Assembly: GCA_964523885.1 (NCBI GenBank)
Contig: CAZFYX010000107.1
Span: 40,678-104,677, forward strand
DNA from: SHXO01 sp964523885
GTDB lineage: Bacteria; Pseudomonadota; Gammaproteobacteria; Burkholderiales; SHXO01
DNA length: 64,000 bases
Direction: 5' to 3'
In this document: in pieces, positions 52,280-60,844 of the stretch
Position numbering within the stretch: the first letter of the stretch is position 1
Layout: each line of letters starts with the position of its first letter
Made by a program: the position numbers and the translations under genes
Notes under the pieces: model-generated
Databases searched by the model: none
Told to the model about the DNA's origin: nothing
What the model saw: only the letters and a program-made list of their open reading frames with translations

Positions 52280-53545
52280 TCACGGTAAGAGGCGTTCCAG
52301 CGCGAAAAGTTGCGCGACCGACTCGCGTTCCCGGATCAGGTGCACGTTGCCGCCGTCCACCATCAGCTCGGCCGCGCGCGGGCGGGTGTTGTAGTTGGAG
52401 CTCATGCTCATGCCGTAGGCGCCGGCCGAAAGCACGGCCAGCAGGTCGCCCTCCGCCAGCGCGAGCGCGCGGTCGTGGCCGAGGAAGTCGCCGCTTTCGC
52501 AGACCGGGCCGACCACCTGGTAGGCCTGCGCCTCGGCGTCGCGGGGACGCACCGGGACGATGTCGTGGAAGGCATCGTAGAGCGCGGGCCGCATCAGGTC
52601 GTTCATCGCGGCATCCACGACCGCGAAGTTGCGTTCGGGGTTGTGCTTGAGCACCTCCACGCGCGTGAGCAGCACGCCCGAGTTGCCTACCAGCGCGCGG
52701 CCGGGCTCGAGCAGGATGCTCTCGTGGCGGCCCTGCAGGCGCGCGAGCAGCGCCTCGATGTAATGGCCCGGCTCGGGCGGCGTCTCGTCACGGTAGCGGA
52801 TGCCCAGGCCGCCGCCCAGGTCGAGGTGATGCAGGTGGATGCCTTCGGCCTGCAGCCGGCCGACCAGCCCGAGCAGCTTGTCGAGCGCGTCGAGGAACGG
52901 CGGAATTTCGGTGATCTGCGAGCCGATGTGATAGTCGATCCCGGTGATCTCCAGCCCCGGCAGCGCACGCGCGCGCAGGTAGAGCTCGACCGCCTGTTCG
53001 AACGGCACGCCGAACTTGTTCTCCTTGAGCCCGGTGGAGATGTAGGGATGAGTCCTGGGATCGACGTCGGGGTTCACCCGCAGGCTGATGCGTGCCGTGC
53101 GCCCGCGTGCGGTGGCGATGCGGCTGATCCGCTCCAGCTCGCTCGGCGACTCGACGTTGAAGCACAGGATCTGGTGGGACAGCGCGGCGTCGATCTCGTC
53201 GCTGCGCTTGCCCACGCCGGAGAACACCACCTTGCGCGGATCCCCGCCCGCCGCGATGACCCGTTCCAGCTCGCCGAGGGACACGATGTCGAAGCCGCTG
53301 CCCATCTGCGCGAACAGGTTGAGCACCGCGAGGCTCGAGTTGGCCTTGGCGGCATAGCAGATGAGGTGGTGGCGCTCGCCGAAGGGGTGGTCGAAGCTCT
53401 CGTAGGCGCGCACCAGCCCGGCGCGCGTGTAGACGAAGCAGGGCGTGCCGTAGCGCTGCGCGATGTCGGACAGGGCGACGCCTTCGAGGTGCAGTACGCC
53501 GTTGCGGTAGCGCAGGAACGGCGACTGCGGCGGGTCGGTTGGCAT
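52280..53545 (-). CDS. lysA: Diaminopimelate decarboxylase
   Basis: 421-residue PLP enzyme making L-lysine from meso-diaminopimelate, the last step of lysine synthesis. Lys67 in YAAKANSS binds PLP; SGFDIVSLGE, HIGSQI, and VGPVCESGDFLG with the catalytic cysteine are all present. ATG 53545 begins the conserved N-terminus; the longer open frame upstream runs through lptM in another frame. lysA next to lptM is a conserved order in beta- and gammaproteobacteria. Eleven bases separate the two genes. Confidence 0.96.
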   Translation of the reverse strand: MPTDPPQSPFLRYRNGVLHLEGVALSDIAQRYGTPCFVYTRAGLVRAYESFDHPFGERHHLICYAAKANSSLAVLNLFAQMGSGFDIVSLGELERVIAAGGDPRKVVFSGVGKRSDEIDAALSHQILCFNVESPSELERISRIATARGRTARISLRVNPDVDPRTHPYISTGLKENKFGVPFEQAVELYLRARALPGLEITGIDYHIGSQITEIPPFLDALDKLLGLVGRLQAEGIHLHHLDLGGGLGIRYRDETPPEPGHYIEALLARLQGRHESILLEPGRALVGNSGVLLTRVEVLKHNPERNFAVVDAAMNDLMRPALYDAFHDIVPVRPRDAEAQAYQVVGPVCESGDFLGHDRALALAEGDLLAVLSAGAYGMSMSSNYNTRPRAAELMVDGGNVHLIRERESVAQLFALERLLP

Positions 53546-53556
53546 GGGGAGGCGAG

Positions 53557-53865
53557 TCAGCGGGGCTGCGTCGTTGCGGGTTGCGTGGTCGGGCCCGCCT
53601 GGGGCGTCGATGCCGGCAGCGGCGCTGTGGCGGCGGGCGCTGCACCGGGCGTGGTTTGCACATTGCCGCCCGGCGGCGGGGCCTGCGGACCCTGCGGGGG
53701 CGCCCGGCGCGCTTCCTCCTGCTCCCGCTCTTCGCGCTCCTTGAGCTTCTGCTTGCGCTCGGCGTCCTCGGCCAGCTGCTCGGGCGTCGGAATGTACAGC
53801 GGCCCCTTCGCCCCGCAGCCGCACAGGACGAAGCCGAACACGAGGGCGAGGAGGACGGGGCGCAT
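53557..53865 (-). CDS. lptM: LPS-assembly accessory lipoprotein LptM (YifL-like)
   Basis: 102 residues with a lipoprotein signal: MRPVLLALVFGFVLCGCG, lipidated cysteine 17 (or 15), followed by the LptM hallmark KGPLYIP. The E. coli counterpart helps oxidative folding of the LptD outer-membrane assembly. The rest is a charged coiled-coil stretch and a long Pro/Ala/Thr-rich tail, longer than in E. coli. The start at 53865 is preferred because the extra codons up to 53898 come from a repeat element. It lies directly before lysA. Confidence 0.85.
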   Translation of the reverse strand: MRPVLLALVFGFVLCGCGAKGPLYIPTPEQLAEDAERKQKLKEREEREQEEARRAPPQGPQAPPPGGNVQTTPGAAPAATAPLPASTPQAGPTTQPATTQPR

Positions 53866-53896
53866 GGGGGAAACCGGGGGAGCGCCGGAGTTTAGC

Positions 53897-54056
53897 ATGG
53901 AGGCTGGAGGCGAGAGGCTAGAGGCGAGAGGAACACCGTGGTGCGCGAGCAGTTCGATGCTTTCCGTCAGACAAGGCCCGTCACGGGTCGGAGGAACCGC
54001 GTCCCTGGAAGTACCAGACGGTTTTCCCTCTAGCCTCTCGCCTCTAGCCTCTCGCC
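53897..54056. repeat. Heptamer-word inverted repeat, gaggcta/gaggcga type, copy 1
   Basis: The left arm (53897-53931) iterates gaggctg, gaggcga, gaggcta, gaggcga; the right arm (54026-54056) is the complementary cctctagcctctcgcctctagcctctcgcc. About 95 bases lie between. Its left arm touches the upstream possible start of lptM. A second element with the same words lies at 56073. Confidence 0.85.
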
Positions 54057-54061
54057 CGCCC

Positions 54062-54850
54062 TTACAACGACATATAGTGATGCCCCATGCTGTCGAGCTC
54101 GGCGCGCGCGGCCTGGTATTCCGGATGCAGCTGCTCGACCACCCGCCAGAAGCGCGGCGAGTGGCTCATGACGCGCAGGTGTGCGACCTCATGCGCGACG
54201 ACGTAGTCGATCAGGTGCGGCGAGGCCTGCATCAGCCGCCAGCTCAGCCGCACCTCCCGTTTCGCATTGCAGCTGCCCCAGCGTCCCAGTGCGCTGGAGA
54301 GCATGACGCGGGGGGCGGGCTCGCCCAGGCGCTGCGCGAAGTGCTCGGCACGCGCCCGCAGGTGCGGACTGGCCATGCGGCGGTACCAGTGAGTGACCAG
54401 CTCGCGCACGTGATCGGCCCGCCCGGGCTGTGCCAGCCCCACCAGCAGGAACCGACCGTCCTTGAGCTGCGCGACGGGGCGGCCCTCGCGCGGGGCCAGG
54501 CGCAGCTCGATCTGTCCGCCGAGGTAGTCGAGCAGCGCGCCGGTCTGCCAGACGCGTTCGGGCCGGCGCCGCGCGGAGTAGTGATCGAGCTTGCCGAGCA
54601 CCCAGTTCTCGGATTGCTCGAGCAGCTCGGCGATGCGCCGCTCGCTGGTGCGCCAGGGTACGCTGACGGTCAGGCCGCCTTCGTCGATGGAGAGCAGCAG
54701 GCGCTTGCGTCGCAGGCTGCGCTTGAGCACGTAGGACACCTGCCGCTCGCCCAGGTTGGCGATGCGCTGCTCGACCAGCCGCTCCGGTGCGTCGAAGAGT
54801 CCTAGCTGGAGGTCGGATCGCCGATGCGTGCCACCTCGGTTTCGATCCAC
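54062..54850 (-). CDS. YgjP/SprT-like (DUF45) zinc metallopeptidase
   Basis: 262 residues if read from GTG 54850, which overlaps plsC by 49 bases; the true start is uncertain. The active site is HEVAHLRVMSHSPRFW, with the HExxH zinc motif plus a third histidine as in DUF45 proteins. Further family pieces are YVLKRSLRRKRLLLSI and GRWGSCNAKREVRLSWRLMQASPHLIDYVV. Role unknown; the E. coli relative is not characterised in detail. It is downstream of plsC and gmhB in the same direction. Confidence 0.85.
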   Translation of the reverse strand: MDRNRGGTHRRSDLQLGLFDAPERLVEQRIANLGERQVSYVLKRSLRRKRLLLSIDEGGLTVSVPWRTSERRIAELLEQSENWVLGKLDHYSARRRPERVWQTGALLDYLGGQIELRLAPREGRPVAQLKDGRFLLVGLAQPGRADHVRELVTHWYRRMASPHLRARAEHFAQRLGEPAPRVMLSSALGRWGSCNAKREVRLSWRLMQASPHLIDYVVAHEVAHLRVMSHSPRFWRVVEQLHPEYQAARAELDSMGHHYMSL

Positions 54851-55533
54851 TGCTCCACCCTCCTGTTGAGCTCGTCCGCCTTGAGCCCGGCCGGGTCGAT
54901 GGCGGGGCCGATGCTCACGGTGATCCTGCCCGGCCGCTTCACGAAGGCATCCCGCCGCCACAGATAGCCGGAATTGAGCGCAACCGGCACCACCGGGACC
55001 TTGGCCTGGGTGGCCAGCCACGCACCGCCGATATGGTACGTGCCCTTGTGCCCCGGCGCATGGCGGTGCCCCTCGGGGAAGATGACGATCCAGAACCCTT
55101 CCGCCAGCCGTGCCCGGCCCTGCTCCAGGGTCTGCTTGAGTGCGCGCATGCCGGCCTCGCGGTCGATCGCGATCGGGTTCATCAGGGCCAGCGCCCAGCC
55201 GAAGAACGGCAGCTTGAGCAGGCTGCGCTTGAGCACCCACACCTGCGGCGGCAGGAACACCTGGAATGCGAGCGTCTCCCAGGCGGACTGGTGCTTGGAC
55301 AGGACGATGCTCGGCTGCCGGGGCAGGTTCTCCATGCCGCGCACTTCGTAGCGGATGCCGCATATGGCACCGGCGAGCCAGATCACCATGCGCGACCACC
55401 GCGTGATGAAGCGGTAGCGCGTCATCGGACCGAACGGGAAGGTGAGCATCGACAGCGTGGCCCAGACCACGGTCAGCACCACCTGCAGGGCGAAGAAGAC
55501 GAGCGAGCGCGCCGTCAGCAGCGCGCCGCTCAT
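54802..55533 (-). CDS. plsC: 1-acyl-sn-glycerol-3-phosphate acyltransferase
   Basis: 243 residues. Acyltransferase motif I is HQSAWE (an HX4E variant of the classic HX4D at 81-86); motif II WVLKRSLLKLPFFGW; motif III FPEGHR; motif IV VVPVALNSG. A membrane-anchoring N-terminal helix precedes. It makes phosphatidic acid from lysophosphatidic acid at the inner membrane. It overlaps gmhB (stop/start ATGA) and follows glyS, an order typical of betaproteobacteria. Confidence 0.93.
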   Translation of the reverse strand: MSGALLTARSLVFFALQVVLTVVWATLSMLTFPFGPMTRYRFITRWSRMVIWLAGAICGIRYEVRGMENLPRQPSIVLSKHQSAWETLAFQVFLPPQVWVLKRSLLKLPFFGWALALMNPIAIDREAGMRALKQTLEQGRARLAEGFWIVIFPEGHRHAPGHKGTYHIGGAWLATQAKVPVVPVALNSGYLWRRDAFVKRPGRITVSIGPAIDPAGLKADELNRRVEQWIETEVARIGDPTSS

Positions 55534-56072
55534 TGGTGCGCGGCGATGATGGCGCGGACCGCTGCGGCGAGGTCCTCGAACACCTGGGTGCCTTCCGGAA
55601 CTCCGCCCGTTGCGAACGTCTTCTGGCCCTTGCCGGTCAGCACCAGCATGGGCCGGCAGCCCAGCTGCACCGACGCCTCCAGGTCGCGCAGGGAGTCACC
55701 CACGGCGGGCACGCCGGCGAGGCTGGTGTTGAAGCGCTTGGCGATGTCCTCGAACATGCCGGACTTAGGCTTGCGGCAGCTGCAGTTGGCCTCGGCTGCA
55801 TGCGGGCAATAGAACAGCGCGTCGATGCGCCCGCCCAGGGGCGAGAGCGCCTTGTACATCTTGTCGTTGATGGCGTTGAGCGTGGCCATGTCGAGCAGGC
55901 CGCGACCGACCCCCGACTGGTTCGAGCACACCACCACCCGGTAACCCGAGTGGGTGAGCCGCGCGATCGCCTCGAGACTGCCCGGGATCGGCTTCCACTC
56001 ATCCGGCGTCTTGATGAACTGGTCGCTGTCGTAGTTGATGACGCCGTCGCGGTCGAGGATGACTAGTTTCAT
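55530..56072 (-). CDS. gmhB: D-glycero-beta-D-manno-heptose 1,7-bisphosphate 7-phosphatase
   Basis: 180-residue HAD-superfamily phosphatase in ADP-heptose synthesis for lipopolysaccharide core. Motif I is LDRDGVIN (nucleophile Asp7, acid Asp9), motif II VVVCSNQSGVGRG, and the zinc-binding cysteines are in FYCPHAAEANCSCRKPKSG. GDSLRDLEAS is motif IV. The ATG at 56072 follows the left end of a repeat element by one base, so its ribosome-binding region lies in repeat DNA. Four-base overlap with plsC. Confidence 0.94.
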   Translation of the reverse strand: MKLVILDRDGVINYDSDQFIKTPDEWKPIPGSLEAIARLTHSGYRVVVCSNQSGVGRGLLDMATLNAINDKMYKALSPLGGRIDALFYCPHAAEANCSCRKPKSGMFEDIAKRFNTSLAGVPAVGDSLRDLEASVQLGCRPMLVLTGKGQKTFATGGVPEGTQVFEDLAAAVRAIIAAHQ

Positions 56073-56189
56073 AGGCTAGAGGCTAGAGGCTGGAGGCTAG
56101 GGGCAGGGCATGCGACCCGCGTCCCGCTTGCGAAACAGAGGGGTGCGCAGCACAACATTCCTCTAGCCTCTCGCCTCCAGCCTCTTGCC
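56073..56189. repeat. Heptamer-word inverted repeat, gaggcta type, copy 2
   Basis: The left arm (56073-56103) iterates ggctaga words (ggctagaggctagaggctggaggctag) and the right arm (56160-56189) reads cctctagcctctcgcctccagcctcttgcc. It shares its words with the element at 53897. The two flank the block gmhB-plsC-DUF45. It lies between glyS and gmhB. Confidence 0.85.
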
Positions 56190-56196
56190 TTCCTTT

Positions 56197-58278
56197 CTAT
56201 CCCCCAAGTCTCGAGATGTCCGCCACCTGGTTCATCAGCGCCTCCAGCTGCGCCAGCAGCGCCAGCCGGTTGTCGCGGGTGAGCGGCTCGTCGGTCATCA
56301 CCATGACTTCATCGAAGAAAGTATCCACTTCCTTGCGCACCCCGGCAAGGACGCGCAGCGCCTCGGTGTAGTCCTCGTCCCCGACCAGCGCGCGCACGCG
56401 CGGCATCAGGCGCGAGGTGACCTCGTAGAGGTCCTTCTCCGCCCGCTCGCTCATCAGCGCCGGATCGGCCGAAACCTGCGCGACCGTGGTCTTCTTCAGG
56501 ATGTTGCGGATGCGCTTGTTCGCCGCGGCCAGGGCCTCGGCTTCGGGCAGCGCACGGAACGCCTGCACCGCCTTGATCCGCGGCACCACCAGGTCGATGC
56601 GGGTGGGGTTCTGGCCCACGACCGCGTCGACCTCGTCGGCGGCGAAGCCGCGCTCGCGCAGGTAGTTGCGCAGCCGCTCCAGCATGAAGCCGTGCAGGTC
56701 CGCCGCCACGCTGTCGGCCACTACGCCGGTGGCGAACGACAGCCGCGCGAGCTGCAGCAGTTCGATCAGGTCGAGCGGCAGCTCGCGCTCGGACAGGATG
56801 CGCAGCACGCCCAGCGCCTGGCGGCGCAGGCCGAACGGATCCTTGTCCCCGGTGGGCACCAGGCCGATGCCATAGATGCCGACCAGCGTGTCGAGCTTGT
56901 CCGCCAACGCCACGGCGCAGCCGACGTTGTCCTGCGGCAGGGTGTCGGCGGCGAAGCGCGGGTGATAGTGCGCTTCGATCGCGCGCGCCACCGCCTCGTC
57001 CTCGCCGTCGTGGCGCGCGTAGTACTGGCCCATCGTGCCCTGCAGCTCGGGGAACTCGCCCACCATGTCGGTGAGCAGGTCGGCCTTGCACAGCTGCGCG
57101 GCGCGCTCGGCCTTGTCCACGTCGGACTTCAGCCGCTCCGCGATCGCGCTGGCGAGCTTCTGGATGCGCTGCACACGCTCGAGCTGGGTGCCGAGCTTGT
57201 TGTGGTAGACCACCGCGCCGAGCCGCTCCACCCGCGAGGCCAGTGCCGACTTGCGGTCCTGGTCGAAGAAGAACTTCGCATCCGACAGGCGCGCGCGCAG
57301 CACGCGCTCGTTGCCGGCCACGATGTTCTTCGCGTCGTCGGTGAGCAGGTTGCTGACGATGAGGAAGCGGTTGAGCAGCTTGCCGCTGCCCGGCTCGAGC
57401 AGCGGGAAGTACTTCTGGTGCTGCTTCATCGACAGGATCAGGCATTCCTGCGGCACGGCGAGGAACGCGGCGTCGAAGGTGCCGGCGTAGACGGTGGGAC
57501 ACTCCACCAGAGCGGTGACTTCATCCAGCAGGGCGGGATCGTCCGCGATGCTGCCGCCGTGGCCGGCAGCTGCCTTGCGCAAGGATTCCGCGATCGCCTC
57601 GCGGCGGCGTGCGAAGCTGGCGATGACGCTGCCGCGCTGCTCCAGCTTCTGCAGGTACGTGCTGGCGCTTTCGACCGTCAGTGCGCCATCGCCGAGGAAG
57701 CGGTGGCCATGGGTGCGGTTGCCGCTCTGCAGGCCGAGCACTTCGCCGGGCACCACGCGGCTGCCGAGCAGCATGATGAGGCCGTGTGCCGGGCGCACGA
57801 ACTGCGCCTCGCCCGCGCCCCAGCGCATCACCTTCGGCGTGGGCAGCTTCTTCAGGGCGGCCATCACGATGCCGGCCAGGTGCTGCTCCAGCGGCTCGCC
57901 GCGCTTGACCGAGCGGAACACGAAGAACTCGCCCTTGGCGTCCTTGCCGCGCTCCAGCGCGGAGATCTCCACGCCGCAGCTCCTGGCGAAGCCGAGCAGG
58001 GCCTGGGAGGGGTTGCCGTCCGCGCCCATCGCCTGCGCGACGTAGGGACCCTTGCGCTCGGTGGGCCGCTCGGGCTGCATCGCGGCGACGTCGGGCACGA
58101 GCGCTGCCAGCCGTCGGGGCGTGGCGAGGATGTCCTGCGGTCCAGGGGCATCGGCGGCGATGAACGCGGCTTCCTTCAGCCCCTCGTGCAGGGCGCGGGT
58201 GAAGGTGGTGCCGAGCGAGAGCAGTGCCTTGGGCGGCAGCTCCTCGGTCAGCAGTTCCACGAGCAGGGTGTCACGCAT
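56197..58278 (-). CDS. glyS: Glycine--tRNA ligase beta subunit
   Basis: 693 residues, the usual length. Begins MRDTLLVELLTEELPPKALLSLG, the family start, with later KRVERLGAVVYHNKLGTQLERVQRI, an HD-like domain region, and the C-terminal anticodon-binding domain ending with EALMNQVADISRLGG. Forms an alpha2-beta2 enzyme with GlyQ that charges tRNA-Gly. It starts three bases after the glyQ stop codon, so the two are translated in tandem. Downstream lies a repeat element and then gmhB. Confidence 0.98.
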   Translation of the reverse strand: MRDTLLVELLTEELPPKALLSLGTTFTRALHEGLKEAAFIAADAPGPQDILATPRRLAALVPDVAAMQPERPTERKGPYVAQAMGADGNPSQALLGFARSCGVEISALERGKDAKGEFFVFRSVKRGEPLEQHLAGIVMAALKKLPTPKVMRWGAGEAQFVRPAHGLIMLLGSRVVPGEVLGLQSGNRTHGHRFLGDGALTVESASTYLQKLEQRGSVIASFARRREAIAESLRKAAAGHGGSIADDPALLDEVTALVECPTVYAGTFDAAFLAVPQECLILSMKQHQKYFPLLEPGSGKLLNRFLIVSNLLTDDAKNIVAGNERVLRARLSDAKFFFDQDRKSALASRVERLGAVVYHNKLGTQLERVQRIQKLASAIAERLKSDVDKAERAAQLCKADLLTDMVGEFPELQGTMGQYYARHDGEDEAVARAIEAHYHPRFAADTLPQDNVGCAVALADKLDTLVGIYGIGLVPTGDKDPFGLRRQALGVLRILSERELPLDLIELLQLARLSFATGVVADSVAADLHGFMLERLRNYLRERGFAADEVDAVVGQNPTRIDLVVPRIKAVQAFRALPEAEALAAANKRIRNILKKTTVAQVSADPALMSERAEKDLYEVTSRLMPRVRALVGDEDYTEALRVLAGVRKEVDTFFDEVMVMTDEPLTRDNRLALLAQLEALMNQVADISRLGG

Positions 58279-58281
58279 GCG

Positions 58282-59166
58282 TCAGGCCGCCTGTTGTTCT
58301 TGCTTGAGCATCGGGAAGCCCAGCGCTTCGCGCGAGTCGTAATAGGCCTGCGCGACCAGCCGTGCCAGCACCCGCACGCGGCCGATGTAGGCAGCGCGCT
58401 CGGTGGTCGAGATCGCGCCGCGCGCATCGAGCAGGTTGAAGGTGTGCGAGCACTTCATCACCATCTCGTAGCCGGGCAGCGGCAGCCCGGCCTCGATCAG
58501 GCGCTTGGCCTCGCGCTCGTACTGGTTGAAGTGCTCGAACAGCATCTGTGTGTTCGAGTGTTCGAAGTTGTACTTCGACTGTTCGACCTCGTTCTGGTGG
58601 TACACGTCGCCGTAGGTGACGCCGTCGACCCAGGTCAGGTCGTAGACGTTGTTCACGCCCTGCAGGTACATCGCCAGGCGTTCGAGCCCGTAGGTGATCT
58701 CGCCGAGCACCGGCCGGCAGGTCAGCGAGCCGACTTCCTGGAAGTAGGTGAACTGGGTGACTTCCATGCCATTGAGCCACACCTCCCAGCCCAGGCCCCA
58801 GGCGCCCAGCGTGGGCGATTCCCAATCGTCCTCGACGAAGCGGATGTCGTTCTTGCGCGGGTCCACGCCCAGCTCGCGCAGGGACTGCAGATACAGATCC
58901 TGGATGTCGGGCGGGGAGGGCTTGAGCACCACCTGGTACTGGTAGTAGTGCTGCAGGCGGTTGGGGTTCTCGCCGTAGCGGCCGTCCTTGGGGCGCCGCG
59001 AGGGCTGCACGTAGGCGGCGCGCCACGGCTCCGGCCCCAGCGCCCGCAGGAACGTCGCGGTGTGGAAGGTGCCGGCGCCCACCTCCATGTCGTACGGCTG
59101 CAGCAATGCGCAGCCCTGCCTGCCCCAGTAGGTCTGGAGCGTGAGAATCACGTCCTGGAAGTTCAT
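58282..59166 (-). CDS. glyQ: Glycine--tRNA ligase alpha subunit
   Basis: 294 residues. The class II synthetase core begins MNFQDVILTLQTYWGRQGCALLQPYDMEVGAGTFHTATFLRALGP, and contains QPSRRPKDGRYGENPNRLQHYYQ and the conserved KCSHTFNLLDARGAIS. It contains the glycine and ATP sites. The ATG at 59166 is the only candidate with conserved N-terminus. The gap to lnt upstream (87 bases) contains a GGCGCCCG...CGGGCGCC palindrome but no T run. Confidence 0.98.
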   Translation of the reverse strand: MNFQDVILTLQTYWGRQGCALLQPYDMEVGAGTFHTATFLRALGPEPWRAAYVQPSRRPKDGRYGENPNRLQHYYQYQVVLKPSPPDIQDLYLQSLRELGVDPRKNDIRFVEDDWESPTLGAWGLGWEVWLNGMEVTQFTYFQEVGSLTCRPVLGEITYGLERLAMYLQGVNNVYDLTWVDGVTYGDVYHQNEVEQSKYNFEHSNTQMLFEHFNQYEREAKRLIEAGLPLPGYEMVMKCSHTFNLLDARGAISTTERAAYIGRVRVLARLVAQAYYDSREALGFPMLKQEQQAA

Positions 59167-59253
59167 GTGCCGCGGGTGAGTGGGTAAAACACCGGATTTT
59201 ACTGTGTTTTCCCGCTGGCCCCCGGTGGCGCCCGGCGGTGCGGGCGCCGGGGC

Positions 59254-60834
59254 TTACCGGATTGCGTCGGTCGAGCGCCGCCGCCTGATCCAGGGCATCA
59301 CCAGCATCAGGGCCAGCAGACCAAGGACTGGCCAGTTGCCCCAGCGCACGTAGGGCGTGCTGCCGGCGAAGCCCTGCGCCTCGCCCTCGATCACGGTGGT
59401 GACGAACTCGGGCGCGCTCTGCACCACGCGCCCGCGTGCGTCGATGATCGCGGTCACCCCGGTGTTGGTCGCGCGCAGCATGTAGCGCCCGGTCTCCTGC
59501 GAGCGCATCTGCGACATCTGCAGGTGCTGCTCGGAAGCGGCCGACTCGCCCCACCAGGCATCGTTGGTGAAGTTGGCGAGCAGGGTCGCCTCCGGCAGCT
59601 GCCGGATGATCTCCTCGCCGAACACGTCCTCGTAGCAGATGTTGACCGCCACCCGCTGCCCGGCGGCCGCAATCGGCTGCTGGTGCGTGCCCCCGTGCGA
59701 GAAGCTCGACATGGGGATGTTCATCCGGTTCATCACCCAGGTGACGAAGGTCCACTGCGGGAAGTAGTCGCCGAAGGGCACCAGGTGCTGCTTGCGATAG
59801 CTCTGCCGCGGATTGGTGCCCAGGCTGATCACGCTGTTGTAGTAGCGCGGCGGATTGCCGTCGACGAGCTCCGGGATCCCCAGCAGGATGTCACCGCCGT
59901 TGGCGCGGGCGTGCTGCGCGAGCAGGTCCAGGTAGCCCTCCGGCACGTTCACGTCGAACAGCGGCACCGCGGTCTCGGGCAGCAGGATCAGCCGGCCCCT
60001 GCTCTGCTGCGTGAGCGCCAGGTAGGTCTCCAGCGTGTGGCGCAGCGACTCGGGCCGCCACTTCATGTCCTGCTTGATGTTGCCCTGTGCGAGGCTCACG
60101 GTCACCGGCGCGCCGGTCGGCGCAGTCCAGTCCACCATCCTCAGCGCGATCCCTGTCGCCGCCAGCAGGACCAGCACACCGAATGCAGGGTGCGTCACGG
60201 TCTGCCGGAGGCGACCGGCGCCCTTCCACGCGGCCCGCCAGGGCTGCCACAACGCCAGAAGGCCCGCTGCCATCGCGGTCAGCAGGCCGACGCCATAACT
60301 GCCCAGGAGCGGGGCGTAGCCCGAGAGCGGCCCGGAGGGGGACTGCGAATAGCCGATCCCCAGCCACGGGAAGCCGGTGAACATCCAGCCGCGCACCCAC
60401 TCCGAGAGCATCCAGGCAGCCGGAAACACGATGGCCAGGCGGACGGCAGGACCGGCCGGCGTGCGCGCGGTGAGCCAGGCGGCGGCCGCCGGGAACAACG
60501 CGAGGTAGGCGCAGAAGAAGCTGGTGGCGAAGCCGGCGACCGGCACGCTCATGCCGCCGTAGTCGTGCATGCTCACGAACACCCAGCTCACGCCGGTGAT
60601 GAAGAAGCCGAAGCCGAACGCGTAACCGATGCCGGCGGCGCGCAGCGGCGTCGGCGCGCGGCCGATCAGCCATGCGAGCGCAGCCAGCGTGACGACGGGC
60701 AGCGGCCACAGGTAGAAAGGGGCGAAGCCGGGCACGGTCGCCGCGCCGAGCAGGGCGCTGCCCGCGACCGTGGCGACGCGCAGGCGCAACGGGGCGCGGC
60801 CGGCGCGGGGCACGGTTGCGCTGGGCACGCTCAT
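59254..60834 (-). CDS. lnt: Apolipoprotein N-acyltransferase
   Basis: 526 residues, inner membrane. Adds the third acyl chain to lipoproteins such as the RND adaptor and LptM encoded nearby. Eight helices surround the nitrilase-like domain with the catalytic triad Glu in LLPETAVPL, Lys in YRKQHLVPFGDYFP and Cys in NICYEDVFGEE. A final membrane helix ends the chain. It starts 10 bases after the corC stop and lies in the conserved cluster miaB-phoH-ybeY-corC-lnt. Confidence 0.95.
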   Translation of the reverse strand: MSVPSATVPRAGRAPLRLRVATVAGSALLGAATVPGFAPFYLWPLPVVTLAALAWLIGRAPTPLRAAGIGYAFGFGFFITGVSWVFVSMHDYGGMSVPVAGFATSFFCAYLALFPAAAAWLTARTPAGPAVRLAIVFPAAWMLSEWVRGWMFTGFPWLGIGYSQSPSGPLSGYAPLLGSYGVGLLTAMAAGLLALWQPWRAAWKGAGRLRQTVTHPAFGVLVLLAATGIALRMVDWTAPTGAPVTVSLAQGNIKQDMKWRPESLRHTLETYLALTQQSRGRLILLPETAVPLFDVNVPEGYLDLLAQHARANGGDILLGIPELVDGNPPRYYNSVISLGTNPRQSYRKQHLVPFGDYFPQWTFVTWVMNRMNIPMSSFSHGGTHQQPIAAAGQRVAVNICYEDVFGEEIIRQLPEATLLANFTNDAWWGESAASEQHLQMSQMRSQETGRYMLRATNTGVTAIIDARGRVVQSAPEFVTTVIEGEAQGFAGSTPYVRWGNWPVLGLLALMLVMPWIRRRRSTDAIR

Positions 60835-60844
60835 CCGGGCGGGG

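Noticed and set aside
59227..59248. GGCGCCCG/CGGGCGCC palindrome between glyQ and lnt as a terminator
   Set aside because: No T run follows on the minus strand; a hairpin alone in GC-rich DNA is weak evidence.
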